A DNA stretch of 64,000 nt from Sipunculus nudus (GCA_026874595.1 CM049310.1:55929058-55993057); one strand, 5' to 3'; shown: positions 12,001 through 28,100, counted from the first letter of the stretch. The notes: generated by a model not told the origin, from the letters alone. A program made the numbers and translations.

Positions 12001-14331
12001 GTTCATATTGAAATTTTGGACCTCCATTCATCAAGTGTTCTTATGGTAAAACTTGTTTTAATGGTTTAGTTAGGAATATTTTGGTTCATCATTTGAGAAA
12101 TTAAAATGTGTCAGCTAGTCTGTTTCTGTGTAAATGATTAATAAAATTGAATGTCCCACTTAAATTTCTAGCAGATAACCAGGCCTCTCGAGCCTGGAAG
12201 AATTACGTTCTTACATTACAACTTTCTGCCCAGAAAATGTTGGTATTTATGTTTACTATTGATATGCAATAAACAACAGTTACACCAATACATGTTTTTT
12301 GACATCCCAGTTCGTTATCCTGTTCAAGAAAATCTAAAATGTACACAATTTAAAAAAACGTGTTATTGGAAGCCATACTGACAATTTTGCCATCCCAGTA
12401 TAGCTTGTAAAGATTTGTCATGTTACGGATATAAAAGGAAACAGAGGACGAAATATGTTTCATTTTTTTATATTCATAAATCTGATTTTCAGACAATAGA
12501 GGAAAAAATAAAGAGAATTGATTACCATGGCCAGGGTCTTAAGCCTTGTCCACATGTCAGATAACTGACCATGTTCCACCTCTGTTAATGCTATGGTTGA
12601 GTTGGCCTATGAAGATCAAAGAGGATAAGGAGTATAAGAACTCAGAAACAATCTCTGGGAAGGTATCTAATTGGTATACGACAAGTCTGTAACTAAAATT
12701 AACCAGGTTTGTTAGTAATAGAAACATATATTATGCACCTAAAAATAAAGAATATAAACTGTAATTAAATTCTCTTTGAACTATGAAGTAATTCTTATGC
12801 GAGTTGTAGGAATGAAATTATTTTATTGCCATTAATTTTATGTATATTCAACTTGCTCAGGTATTTATACATACTTCTATAAAGGAAATCAAATAAATTT
12901 ATTCTCCCTACCCTGAGCCCATTGAGTTGTTTGCTGAACTCCAGATTAAAGGCAATGTTGAGGAGTAAGGCATCAGTGTTTCTGGATCTGGAGCAACAGA
13001 AAACTAGGGTTAAGGTTTTGATTTGACAGGGACTTATGTAAAAGTCATACATACTGATATCAGGAATTTTAATTTTATAAGTTAAATTTAAAAGAAAGAA
13101 TATAATTTTAAAATCTTACTTATTAGACACTATCTTGCTAGCAGCTTTTAAATCATATAAATGAAATTTTAGATCCACTCAGATGACGCATATTTAATTG
13201 AAAGAGAATATTAAGAATGCTTAAAAATATCAATGTAAGAGGTATATTTCCCCGTCCTTACCGTAAACTTTTTTCACTTGGCAATACCATGTTTCCACTG
13301 TACGACTTCAGCTCTGTACACGTTAGATCAAGTGCTTTCTTTACTGTGACGTCATCTTCGTCGGTCATTCTATTAATTATCTCCCAGTTCTTCTGTATGA
13401 GGGAGTTCATGCGTCTCTGCAAAGAAGATTGAAGGGAATATTGATACACAGGCGCTTGAAGTGCTATTAGTATAGATTTCGGTTGATTTGTTCCATTTCT
13501 GGTTCATTTCCTTATATGTATATTACTTATCTGGCTTTTTACCTGCGTTTTTCCCACTATATGGTCCATCATTTATTATTTACTTAATATTTGAGATAGG
13601 CTGGCATGAAGCCCCCGTTGTCAGCCCCGACAGCCGTGGCACATCGGTTTCAGGCTAAATTTGGAGTACATGCGTGATTGGCTGAACCATTGTTACGTCA
13701 GCGGTGTCACCATCTGATGACTCCAGTAGTAGACATACCAACCAATCAGAAAGTGCGTCCTCGGTTGCTATGCCATGGTTGTCGGGTCTAAAAACGGGGG
13801 CTTCTTGCCAGCCTATTTCAAATATTAAGTAAATAAAGAAGAGATGGACCATATAGTGAGCAAAACGCCAGGAAAATGTCAGATAAGTAATAGTTATAAG
13901 GGAATGACCAAGAAAAGGAACAAATTTAACACTAATAGCAATTCAAGCGCCTGTGATTGATCAGTGTGCAAAATATTATCTTACAGACAGGTCTTCAAAG
14001 AAAGGTATCCAAATTTAAATTTAAATAATAAAACAAAGGCATAATGTAGGTGTGAACTGCTGGGTGGGAAAATTTATCATTTGTTCAGAAAACAAAAAAG
14101 TAATGTCTTTAATTACTAAAAGAGGTGGATTGAAAAAGATAACAGACAAGATTGAACAAAGTCTCCCATTGAAAGTATTGGTTATAGACCAATGAAATGT
14201 AATGCAACCCGTTAGGTGTGCGAGCTAAGCTTGTGTCACATGTCGGTCGAGCCGTTTAGGCATTACATTTCATTGGACTATAACTGATTTGTCCCACATA
14301 CCCCGCCTCCTTGGTCGAAGGTCACGCGTGT

Positions 14332-14366
<35 letters not shown>

Positions 14367-16896
14367 ACGCACCAGTTCTTTGCCATATTTGGGAGAGTTG
14401 CCATGCAATTCACTTGCATCATTGCATGATCACTTTTCATGACCCTGTGATGCAAGCAGATTCGAACGTACAGTTAGAACAAAGGAAAACATGTGGGACA
14501 AACATTGAATGCATGCAGTCATGCACGTCATTTTGAATGCCATGGATTTGCAAACAGTTGAGTTTTTACATGTTTTCTTTCAGCAGATGCATATGAGTTA
14601 AGGAGAAAGATGACAAATTCATGTTAAATGGTGATAGTGCAACATGTATACTCACCATGAGTGTAGTTGGTCCATAGAACGTGAATTTGGATGTCACAAT
14701 GCTGTACATGTTACGATCTGTTGCCAAAATAAAATACATGTCAGGATATATGTTTATATAAATCTTCAAATAAGTAGTTCAGCGCCGTTACTGACAACAA
14801 ATATTAGTTGGCGGACACATATGATAACAGCATTCCGGTGTGGAACAATATATTATAAAAATTAATAAATTTGATTATATATACACACGTACACATGTAT
14901 ATATATATGTTGTGTCTGGCTGTATATATGTTAAATCATCGATATTGCTTTCACAAAGGGGATTGATTAAAAAACGTATATACGCAATATCGAAAAAGGA
15001 GTCCATTTGTAGATAGAGTTATGCAAACGTCTAGTTTTATATAAAGGAAACCATATTATAACAAGATATTTCTTGACACCGCAGGTGCCATAGTATCCCC
15101 AGACAATTAACCCCCCCCCCCCCCCCAGCCCTTGATAAGATGCATCTAACCTGTAAGTTTGGTGACTGTACCAAAATTTTTTTTCGAGTTATTGCCGTAA
15201 TTTCATTTTAACATTATCGCTGCTGTGACCTTGAAAAAATGTATCAAGGTCATCCATGTTCAAATTTGACCTAGCCGTTGATAAGATGCATCACACTTGT
15301 GGGTTTGGTGACTGTACCTCAATTTCTTACAAAGTTATTCCGTTTAAACATCATTTTAGCAAGAAAACAACATAAGGTGGCGCCACCTGTTATCTGCAGA
15401 AAACAATGCTATCAAAGATTTTATGTCAATTCGATTTTTGGACCAATCCATGCATCCCTCAGTGAGATATTAAAGTTAACATCATTTCAGCGTTATCGCC
15501 ACTGTGACCTTGAAAAATGCATCAAGGTCATCCATATTCGAACTTGGCCTAGCCCTTGATAAGATGCATCTAAACTGTAGGTTTGGTGACTGTACCACAA
15601 ATTCTTTTTGTGTTATTGCCCTAATATCATTTTAGTATAATCGCTGCTGTGACCTTAAAAAAATGCCACAAGGTCATCCATGTTCGAACTTGACCTAGCC
15701 GTTGATAAGATACATCAAACCTGTGGGTTTGGTGACTGTACCTCAAATTCTTACAAAGTTTTTACGTTAACGACTTTGTCTTGGGATACAATGAAAAAAA
15801 TTTAAACGTACAACTGCATCATATGCCGAGTTACCATATGTTTTCAACCTACGAGACATGACATCTGCCCAGATTGACCAGCACTACGACATGAGGTGTA
15901 GACCCCGTATCATGGCCCGGCTATTACGAGTAACATGGGCCCGGTGTCCGTGTGTCAGCCCGCTGGATTGCACTAGGGTCAAGTGTGCCGGAATGAAATC
16001 GACAACGTGCTAAACCCTGGATGTGTCAGGTTGACCGACGTGTTAACTTTATCAAGCTGGGACTGTTTTGCAGGAATCTGAAAACTTAATACCCAGCATA
16101 CACAAAATATAGTTACCATATATTTCAACCTACGAGACATGACATCTGCCGGGATTATCCAGCTCTATGACACCAGGTGTAGACCCCGTATCATGGCCCG
16201 GTTATTAGGAGTAACATGGGCCCGGTGTCCGTGTGTCTGCCCGCTGGATTGCACCAGGGTCCAGTGTGCCGGAATGAAATCGACAGCATGCGATACCCTG
16301 GATGTATCAGGTTGACCGCAAGTGTTATCTTTATCTGGGACTGTTTTGCGGGAATTTTAAAACTTAATACACAGCATATACAAAATATCTACACATTTAT
16401 TTATTGCCAGAGTGATAAAACGTTTACCTTGACTAAGAGCGCCAATATCGATGGAATTGAGACAGGACTCGACATTGCTATCCCACAATGCCTTCATATC
16501 GCTCGTGTCTCCATAGCGACTACAAGTGAAACAAAACGACATTATAAATATCAGATGGAAAACTGTATTTCATATAATAAAATAACATGTTCTGAAAAAA
16601 CGCAAAGGCTGTCAAAGACAACAAAGAACAAAATAAAAAAATTGTGTTGAATTTACTGATCGTTTATCCCAACGTGCACTTGTTCGAGCCCACTCCCATA
16701 AATATTTATCATGCAAGAGATAGATTTGTTGCCCCTATATAACTCCCCTGCATGATTGCATGCCTCCTCCAATTCCAATTTCTTCATAAAAAACAATGGC
16801 AGCTTTCTATTGTTTAACCATTGGCATCAATTTCTCTTCCAGGGTGTGGGGGGGGGGGGGGGGTGACGCACGAACACACACACACGCACATCCATT

Positions 16897-16942
<46 letters not shown>

Positions 16943-17667
16943 CCTATACCTGTTAGCGTCTGTATGACACATTTAAAATATATTATGGCGTCTGTGTGAC
17001 ATTTCAAATAAATATACTTAATCACATTACAAATATATTACAATTATAAGTGTAAGGTCTTAGAAAATAAACTATTATGTGCCCAATATAAGTTAATTCT
17101 TAACCAGGTTTGGAAATAAAATTTAATAGTAAACTCATAAATGGAACCAAAGTCTCTGATTCTAAGTATTAATATACTTCATTTGCAATATATAAATATT
17201 ATTCTTTGAATAGCGGGGGTTGATAACATTGACCACCCCCCTTGCCAAAAAGTAGGGGATATATACCCCATCCCCCCTATATTGACGCTCCTGTGTTTAA
17301 CTGTGAACTATGGTCCCCAAACAATTTAATAAAACCGTCTCATGGGAGGTGAATGTTTAGGACGATACAATATTTCTTGCATGTATTTAAAGAAACCGTT
17401 AGACGTCATTAGCAACCAATGTTACGTGTACGTGGGTAGATGCTAAAATGTTGTAATGTATGACAAGATCTATAGTCAGAAAAACAGTCATGTTTTCTCT
17501 TATATAATGCTGATCAACAGGGTACCATATATCTATACACCACCCCAAGTTCGACTAGATATAAATGTCGCATCTACTTATCCTCCAGTGAATATTGTTC
17601 AATGTCAATTAATGAATAATATCTATCTAGTATGTGATTGCTACCCGAATCGAATTCATGATCGTTT

Positions 17668-17710
<43 letters not shown>

Positions 17711-17836
17711 CATTACTACTACTACTGCTACTACTTTTTGTAATAATAATATTAAAATAATAATGTTTAAAAATAATATTAAATAATAGTATTAAATAAT
17801 AATAATAATATTTACAAATAATAATAGCAGTAGTTA

Positions 17837-17875
<39 letters not shown>

Positions 17876-18576
17876 CATTATTATTATTTTACCGAATAAC
17901 AATATTTAAATGTCTCCAGGACAAGCTAGAACCGGCCGTAACCGGCTACAGCTAGCTGCCTCTACTGAAGCAGGGCGACCTTGTCCGACGTGCATTACAT
18001 CAACATGGCCACCCATCAAAATGACATACATAGTGACATTTATAACCTGATCAACCTGTGAATTAACAGACCGTGGCATTCTTTTCTGTGATCCTAACTA
18101 AAGGTAATCTGGGTACATGCTAATATTTACAATATATTGCTTTCCAAAGGTAATGTTTACATAACACACACACACACACATTTTAATACTTAACAGAGTT
18201 TAAAGCTAAGATTCCATAAGTGCGGAATGCGTGTTGAGAAATTTCATATGCACCGGCACGGCAGCATGCATGTTTAGTCACAGAAATACTAAGAACAGTA
18301 TAGCAACAGGTTCGGGTGAAATCTGTTGACCTAGTGTATGGAATATACGCTAAAATGTCCCAGTCTCATCTATCATGTCAGTGCCAAGCTAAACACGGCT
18401 CATTAACGATGGTTTGCTTCTAATTACAGTATTCTTTTGTTGTTGCGGCAGAGACAGACCCTCTGCATATCTAATTAAAAAGCGATTAACAGAAAAAAGT
18501 TCTAAATGCTATAGTCCCTCTTCTATATACATGGGATAGCCTTTACTTTATATTTACACCTTGCACCCATGCACCT

Positions 18577-18652
<76 letters not shown>

Positions 18653-18752
18653 GAATTACCACCTGACGAAGAAGTCTTTGTACTTCGAAAGCTCGTGTGT
18701 TAATAAACAAGTTAGTCTATCTAAAAGGCGTCACTGTTTATCCTAACCTTCG

Positions 18753-18795
<43 letters not shown>

Positions 18796-19064
18796 TATCT
18801 TACCTTTAATACCCAGGTAGCATAATAATATTAATGTTTCAAAGAAGTCAGGTGTTTTGAGAAGGTTTATGTACAATTTAGTTCTTAAGTATATAAAGAA
18901 TCCACACTTTGCCGTATAATAATATACATGTATAGGTAAATGTATCCAATATGACACACAATCCTGATCTCAACGAATGCCATCTATGTCATTTTAACAC
19001 GTTTTAGATTTGTGTATAAATCATTTTAAGATATATTTATTATTCAGAAAGAATATCCTATTTA

Positions 19065-19145
<81 letters not shown>

Positions 19146-22100
19146 TGAATGGTCAGTTTTAAGTTTCGATCTTGAGTGGTTCAAACTAAAATCGTGGTTT
19201 AAAATAAACACGCATGGGACTCGTATTAAAACGTTGACCTTAGTTTATGCATTGCGTCGCTAGACCTCAATGAAGCCTACGATTTGGTCCCAGTCCTTCA
19301 CAGTTCGCTTGCAATGACATTCATTTTGGGTACACTTTAAAACGGGGTCAGAATGTATTAGCATGCATGGCCACATTCTCACTTTTACATAACGATAGTT
19401 TGATGTAAGTTTCTGAATTCGCAATTTTTTATTGCACATTTAAACTTGCACTGAAAGTTGTACATATTTCATCGTTGATAAGGTCATAGCTTCTATAAAT
19501 GGATACAATCCCAAAAATAGAAACCCTAGAAAAATACCATCTTACCAATCAGCCAGGGATACTGCATTTAACTTCACTGATAACAAATTAACCTGGTGCA
19601 ATAAAATTAGATTAGGGTTTATGCTCTTATCTGTATCCTCCAACACACAGTTTTGCGGATACTATGTTTTTGACCGGGTTCCTCCGTCTCCGCCGCCGCC
19701 GCTTTCGTAATCGGAGAATTCCTCAAAGATCACTGGGCCGATTTTACCGAAATCCCATTATCGGGTCACATGTGCACTGGTGCCTTACCATTTTGCGTTG
19801 ACCTCCGACCTTTCGCCGGTCTGTTTTCAAATATTAACCCACATATCTTCGGACTCGTTTGACCAATGGGGCTGAAACTTTCCACGAGGGTAGCTCTTGG
19901 AAAGCTTTATATCATACAAAAAAAAACTGATTGCGCCACCTGCAACCATTTTTGCACAGCGTCCATCCGCGATAAGGGTATGCGTTCATCCCCGTTCGTG
20001 TGTTTGTCTGTTTGTTCACAACACAATTCTCGCAATATTGAATGGAATCTCATAAACTTTTCAGGGTATTTCAAAAATGGGTCAATGAAGAATCGATTAC
20101 ATTTTGTTGTGAATCTGGCATATGATCCGGATTCAGTAACGTCATCAATGAATAATCACAAACGTGCAGTAAATTATGCCGAATAAGTGAATGCAAACAA
20201 AGGTTGGAGACCATCGCACAATAGGGATCCCCCATATGGCGGAGACCTGCATTCATTAGACTGCAGATTTATAGTTTTTTTTTATTTGTTCGCATGTTAA
20301 CAGTGCGCGAATAATAACTACGGTCCCGATTTCCCTGAAACCTAAAGCGGTGAAACAAAGTTAATTAAATAATGGCACAGATCCGGATAAAGGAGCGTAC
20401 ATGTATATAATAGGATCATATCGTTTTTATGGAGCTAATCCAATTGGATATAACCGTTAACATGACTGGCAGACCATATGTGCTCATGACTGGACAAAAG
20501 AGTTGCGCCGGTGACCCGGATACTCGCGTCAGCATTGAGAGCACAGATGGCGCCACACGGCAACTGAGGGGTTTCCAAGCAAATGTAAACACAACTTAGA
20601 GTATATTATATAGATAGAATGTAAGGACTTAAGTTGCAACATGACGTGCGGGATAAACTAAGCTTTTCATTTTATGAATAACCTCTCCACTTAGTTGAAC
20701 AATTATAGGTCAAGAATAAATTTATATATAGAATAACTACTGTTTACTGATATTTCAGGCAAAAATAACTGATTTTTTTCTCGACTGATTTTATTGGTTA
20801 CGATTATAACGGATGTGTTTTAATTGTGTATCACCATTGTTATTTATATCAATATTTTTAAATGTCCCCGAGTAGGTGAAAGTGAATATTTTTACCTGAT
20901 GGCCTTGAGCTCCTTTGGCACACCGTGGGTCTCCCTGGCTGTATATTGCAACATTGGGTACACGCCAGCATGTCGATGCTGCGACAGCCTACGCAGCACT
21001 TGAGAGTTCTCCTCGCCGCCCATGAATTGGCCGTATACGGAAGCCATCATTAACTTCCGGAACAGACGTCGCCCCAGCACTTTGTAAGTCAAGTAGATCA
21101 ACTGAAACGGAAAGTTATATGAGTTAATAGACATACTCATTAATGTTGCACTAATTGGCTGACAGGCTAATATTGTGTATATTTGTACACCGGCCAGGTA
21201 TAGGCTATTTAAAATAACGATAAAATAATTCCGTAAGAGTGCAATTTTTTACTTCATGCAAAGCTTTTTCCTGGAATAATCTGGTATATCCCCCTCTCTT
21301 TTCACTTGTTTTCAGAGATACCCGATTTGTTCACGGTTTTTGTTGTAATATTAAATTTAAATATACGCGTATTATCTTTAGGGCTTAATTCCAAATAAAT
21401 ATATTATATGTGCAGGCAGACACCTTCTAAACTTTTGCACAGCTGTGAATGTTTAACTTACAGGGGCGGATCCAGTGCCTTAGAATGATATTTGAGACTT
21501 ATCACGTTGTCAAGTGGATTTCAAATGAATCTCGGGGAGTATGTGAATTCTTTCATAACCCGAGTAAAACAGAGGTGGGGAGGACATTTTAAATGAAATA
21601 TAAAATTGAAAATAGATAGCACGAACCTGCAATGTCTCACAAATCTGGTCTATATTTTCCAATTAATACATTAATTCTGACATTATGTGCAAACAAATTA
21701 TAAAAAGAAACCGACAAAAGGGGAAATTGTGCAATTGCTCATAGCCAACGTAATCAATAATCGAAGACGTTATTGGTGATTTCGCTATGACAAAATCATC
21801 ATGATCAAATCATTCAAGAAACGTCGATTTTCAAACCGGACCAGAGATACCGAGTTTATAGTCTCCTTGAACATAATGTTGAGGTACTAAAATGTTCACA
21901 CGTGGGCAGGTCCTGGCGGGCCTTCTTTCATATTGACAGTACATGGTCCATTGGTTATTTATAGAAGCCCAACAGCATTCTTTCTAATCTGTATCAGATA
22001 TTTTTAATTTTCTTTTTTATATTATCAAAATTTCTGTCAACTTTTCATTCACAGTTTATCGTCTTTGAATTTATATTATTACGGATCAGCCAACGATGCC

Positions 22101-25100
22101 AAAACACTTGACTGGCTCAGGTAGGCACGGGTTCATGCACCAGAAGTCCAGGTGCGGCACTACAGCTGGGGGGGGGGGGGGGGGGTCCAGATCTTCTTTT
22201 TCCAAGGGCATCATGGAAAGGGTAGGGAAAATATGGGTGCGGCTTGTAATACACCTGCGACTTAAGGTGGAGAATTTACGATATTCAGTAGTGGTAGGAA
22301 TTGGTTTTTAAATCATAATTGATGATTGAAAAATAAAATCGACCGATAATCGATTATTAATCGTTTTTAATCGATTATGGAAAATGCAATCGATTTAATC
22401 GATATCGAAAGAAAACAACTAATCATCGAATAATCAATTAATCAGCACATCACTAGTATAAGTTTGCCTGGACAATCGAGTGGTAAAAAAGCTCGGCGCC
22501 CTGGGTCATGACACTCGCCGAAAATGTGCCGAAAATTTACCAGACAGAACTCAAAGTTATCAAAATCTTCCGCAATCACAATCCTGTGGGTTTATTTATA
22601 TTTTTACCTAACATGTCTTTGTCCCAGTACATTTCTATACTTGATGGCCATTTCCGGATTTTTTTTCAGAACATACTGAATTGTAACTTTTCGGCACCTT
22701 TCGGCAATTTTCGGTACTTTATCAAGTAAATTTTTGCCATTTATTAAGACCCTGGCTCTCTCCGCTGGCGACTCATGTGTTCAATGGTGATTGTTGTTGT
22801 GTCCCGTCCCAAGGTCAATAGTTTTCTCTGGGTCATCCGTTTTCTTCCACCGCTACACACTGGCGAACGTCAATATCTAAGCCATGGAGAGTGACTTTGT
22901 ACAATCCATGTAAAATAAATCAACTTTAAACAGTAAAATGCTACATGTGGGATTTAAATATATGGGCTATATACGCGCAATAATGACTGAATTTTTCTTT
23001 TCTATACGGACCGACATGTTACAACTAAAAATTGCATTGCAATGATTACAGGAGTCATACTTTGTGTACTAGACTGAGTATATACATGCCACTAGTTTTA
23101 TGTGTTACTATAAGTGCATTCACATTCGCAATCGTTGTGTGACTAATCACCTTAGTGCCACATTTTGGACTCCTAGATATATAGCACGAGTTCACAGGAT
23201 ACAAGTGTTTATAAATCAGTTCAAAGAGATATCTATGGTTAAATAAAATTTCATCAAGTTGCAGCTGTACAGGTAAATCCTGTCCCAGGCAAATGCACAT
23301 GTTCCAAATGCTATATACTTCACAATAATTTTGAGTAACAGGTGGTGGGTTCATAATACATGTATATAAGCCTACATAATTAACAATTGGTGAAAAACCA
23401 GTTCTGCTGGAACAGACAGTTGTTTAACTGTCGAACCGCGACATAAATATTATGGTTTGAACAGTCTACAGTATACAATGGACTCTACGTGCCTGTTGTG
23501 TGTATATTTTTAAAATCTTTAATTTTTTTTTTAAATATTAGATCATCGGTCGAGTTTACGATCCATCATCGATACAATATTGACATTCACAGGACAAGAA
23601 AATTAGTAATATATTAAATGACTCTGTCAGTTCTATTGAGTTTCAGTGCTTACCATGAAGGCCAAGCATATATGAACGGTATTAAACAATGGGAAATAGC
23701 TGTTTTAAAATGCAATTATAATATCTTGACATATGCAATGCCTATTGAAAACATAAAACTGTTCTGTTCAGTTAAAATAGCGGTATGTTTAACGTGTATT
23801 TTTTACCCCTATTTGTGCCGATGTCATTGAAAATTGTGAAGTTGTAGTTCTGGATTTGTGCATTCTACTTTTCCTGCAGGTGGAGGTGTTCGGTGTTAAA
23901 TAAAACCTTAAGTCGATATTCTCCTGCCATATTTAAATTGATAATGGTTATACGATATCAATTTAACGATGAATTTTGAATGACAAATGATATTTAATAA
24001 TTACAGAAATATAAGATATATACATATATATATTCAGTCATTGACTAGAGTAAAATTTTAAATTTTCGAAGTGCCAAAATCTGGAATTACAACTGCAAAG
24101 TTTTCCATTTACAACTACACAAATAGGGATCAGCTGCACATATCCTGTACCGAATTCTAATTAATGCGCTTTTATCCGGATTCGTTTTTCACATCCCGTT
24201 TCCTTGGCTTCGCAGAGCCACAAACCAATGAACGCTTGCAGCATGGTTCTGAAGTCATTTTACCTCATTTATAAAGTAGGTCAAAATTGAGCGTTGTGCT
24301 CATAATCCATAGCTGACAACTAGCTCAGCTGAGCATGCATGATAAGAGTGGGAAGACAATTAAGGTTACCACGTTTTTTTAATGTAAGTTAGTTCCATGG
24401 AGCATGACGCTGTATCTGCGTACGTCACGCAGACATAACATGTCTAGCTAGAGGGAGGAAACACCATGTTAATACGACAAAGTCTGTGACATGACCACAT
24501 GAGTGTGTGGTCATGTCATAGACTTGGTCGTATGAAGATGGGAAACGTCCTCCAACAGCACATAGGGCTAATCAAAATTTTCCTTTTTATTACTATAAAT
24601 AGATTCGTACGTTTCGGACAAAAAAAGACACCCTTGTCAATACATTGACGGTACCAGTTTAATTTTACATACAATTTTGCAGACCCCTGAACACTGTACC
24701 TGTGTCACTTTTTCGTCTGAATCTCAGTGTCTGTGTTATATAATCATGATATCAGTTCTAAGATTGTTCGTCCGAACACGTGCATCGAAATTTGCATTTC
24801 CGTTTAACCCCATTGCTGATAAAACCGTAATTTTATCAACGACGTAACAGGGCCGTGTTCTTACGAAACTGAATACACATGGTAGGGCTGTTCACAGTCT
24901 CAGGCGATACAGCAGGTTTCTCATACTTGCTTTGTCATACATGATTTATTGTTTCTCCCGACCAAGTCGGGGATACTAGGGTATCTTGACGGTCCCGCCG
25001 CCGCCGCCGCCGCAGATATATCTTGTCTGCGCGATAACTCAAAAAATATTTCACGGATCTTTACCAACATATGCATAGATATGGGTGAGAGGACGAAATC

Positions 25101-28100
25101 TATTTAAAAATTGGGTCATGACCTTTAATAGGAGTGACCTTGACCTTGAATAGGTTCATTTAGGGGGAACATTACACAAATTCTTTAATATATCACAAGA
25201 AATTTTGCATGGATTGACCAAAAAATCAAGTTGACCGAAGATCTTGGATAGCGCTGTCATGTACCGGAAACTTGTTGTGCCACCTTTTACCCTTTTCTTG
25301 TTTTTTTTTTTTCCATTTATTACCCCCCTCATTGACACTTGACAGTACTGTGAGCATTATAAGTCAAAAACTATTGAACAGATTTCTTTCATATTATGCT
25401 TATACATAGATATGAGTTTTGGAATGAGGTATATTTGAATTGGAGTCATGACCTTTCCTGTGAGAGTGGCCTTGACCTTGAATATTTCCATATTTGGCGA
25501 CAGTACTGTGAGTACTGATATGCATATTCATAGATATGGGTTATGGGATGACGTAGGCCTATATTTAAATTGGGGTCATGACCTTTCCTATGAGAATGGC
25601 CTTTGACCTTGAATATTTCCATATTTGGTGAAAATCACACAAAATCTGAAATATCTCAATAAGGGAATCATGGATTGGTCCAAAAATCAAATTGAAAACC
25701 AAATTGACCGAAGATCTTGGCTAGTTTTGTCTTCTATGGGAGACAGGTAGCGCCACCTTTTGTTCTTTACTTGTTTTCGCGTCTTTTAATACCCTCATCA
25801 TTGACACTTGACAGTACTGTGAGCATTATAAGTCAAAAATTAATTAAGATATCTTTCATATTATGCATATACACATATATGGGTTATGGAATGAGGTACA
25901 GTTAAACTATGGTCATGGCCTTTCCGATGAGAGTGGCCTGGACCTTGATATTCCCATATTTGGTGAAAAATACTGTTTCTCAAATCGATAGATGTATCTA
26001 AATCTGAAAATCAAAATGAAAGATGTCAGATGATAATTGTATCCACCAAAACGAAGTTTTTTACTCAAATGTAGCCCTGGGATAGCTTTATAACATACAC
26101 AACAAAAGGTGGCGCCACCTGCAACCATGTTTGCACAGTGTCCATCTGTTTGTCTGCCTAAGGTTAAAATCACTCATATCTCGACAGTGGTTTGACCAAA
26201 TTACCTGAAATTCAGCATGCGTATACATCCCGCATAGCTTTCTTGATTTTATGACAGGTGGCGCCACCTACATTCACGTTAACGCTGTAGACATCCATGC
26301 TTATATCTCCGGACTCGTTCAACCAATCAGAAAAAAATTTTTTTTACACAAATGTAGCCCTTGGATAGCTTTATAACATACACAAAAATGGTGGCGCCAC
26401 CTACAGCCATTTTTGCACAGCGTCCATTTGTTTGTCTGCCTTGGGTTTAAATCACTCTTATCTCTGCAGTGGTTTGACCAAATTACCTGTAATTCGGCAT
26501 GCATATACATCCTGGATAGCTTTCTTGATTTTATGACAGGTGGTTCAACCTACATTCACGTTCACGCTGCAGACATTAATGCTTATATCTCCGGAACCGT
26601 TTGACCAATCAGGAAAAAAAAATTACACAAATGTAGCCCTTGGATGGCTTTATAACATACATAAAAATGGTGGCGCCACCTGCAGCCATTTTTGCACAGC
26701 GTCCATCTGTTTGTCTGCTGTGGGATAAAATCACTCATATCTCTGCAGTGGTTTGACTTTTCCACATGAAATTTTGCATGTGTATACATCTTGGATAGTT
26801 TCTCGTTCAAATAACAGGTGGCGCCACCTTGGTTTTGAAGGTCACACCTGAAGAAACCTTTGGTGGTTTGCCAAGTGTCAGTAATTGCTTTAAAAGATGG
26901 GGGCCTATTTTTGAAAGAATTTTTTTTTTTTTTTTTTTGGGGGGGGGGGGGGTAATTGTCTGGGGATACTGAAGACAAGAAATGTCTGGTTTACATCATA
27001 CAGTAGTGAACGGTTAAAGCCGGTTTCAAACAGCACATTGGGGGGAAATGAGAATTAGAGCATGGTCTGTGTATAGTGATAAAAATAAATGTAATTAAAA
27101 TATTACATGACCAAACATTTGTCACGAATTGATGCCACACATTGTATATCTTTTATGCGGTATGCATATTGCTATACACGCCTGATCAATGTCTCATGTA
27201 AAATATATAGATGTATGCATAATTATAAGACACTTCCTTTTTATTAGGACAAGGAAGGTAAAAAAAAAAACGCATTTATATGTTAGTACAAACAAAATGA
27301 TGCGAATATATATCCCTTCACACTGATATTTCTTAATCTTTATTAAACTTTATGCCTCCTTCAATGACCGGGGCGGATACAGGATTTTAGAAATAGGTGC
27401 GGGGTGGGCACCCTTGCACAGGTAAACAAGTGACCCGGGAGTGCTTATATATTTTATATATGTAACCATCACTTGGAGAAGTAGAATAAAATAAAGCGCG
27501 AGCCGGAAAATCCGGTGCTGCTTTATATTATATTTTCAATATTTTCGCCGAAAACAAGAGGGGGGGGGGGGGGGGGGTTCGCCCCCTGGCCCCCTCTAAA
27601 TCTGCCTCTGACGGCTTAGAACCAGTAGGTTTCATTATTTAATTGTTTGAGATCCATAAATTTTGACATTTATAAGACAAGAAAATTAGTAATATATTAA
27701 ATGCCACTTTAGGTTTAAACAGATTTCGCGAAATTCCGCAATTTCGGTGCTTGCCATGCAGATTAAGCATGTATGAATATAATGAACAGTGTTAAATAAA
27801 GAGAAACACTTGTTTTAAAGTGCTTGACATGTTATTGCATATTGATAACACATCACTGTTCTGTTCAATTAAAGACTGTGTATATTTTAACGTGCAGTGC
27901 ATATTTTAACATCCCGTTTCCCGATTGCGAAGCCAAAAACCCGTTCAACGCTTACAGCATGCTTTTTAGATCCCTTTAAGTCATTTATAAAGTAAGTCAA
28001 CAATTAGCGTTGTGCTCATTTATCCGTAGCTGACAACTTGCTCAGTTAAGCATGCATGAATGTGTAGAGAATTAAGGTTGCCACGTCGTCTGGGATTGTG

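Larger units (their letters stand above)
23560..27610. repeat. Segmental duplication copy P1, split by a family E insert
   Basis: Parts 23560-24950 and 26990-27610 match, in the same order, the uninterrupted 27640-29420. Markers: GACAAGAAAATTAGTAATAT (23595 / 27678), GTTGTGCTCAT, CAATTGCTGATAAAAC-like words, GGTTTCAAACAGCACA (27025 / 28867) and TGCACAGGTAAACAAGTG (27415 / 29304). The ~2-kb family E array lies between the halves. All within PRODH intron 1. Confidence 0.75.

Noticed and set aside
18561-18957. Tyr-Ile repeat open frames on both strands (also 16796-17025 and 34876-35184)
   Set aside because: Translations of TA microsatellites.
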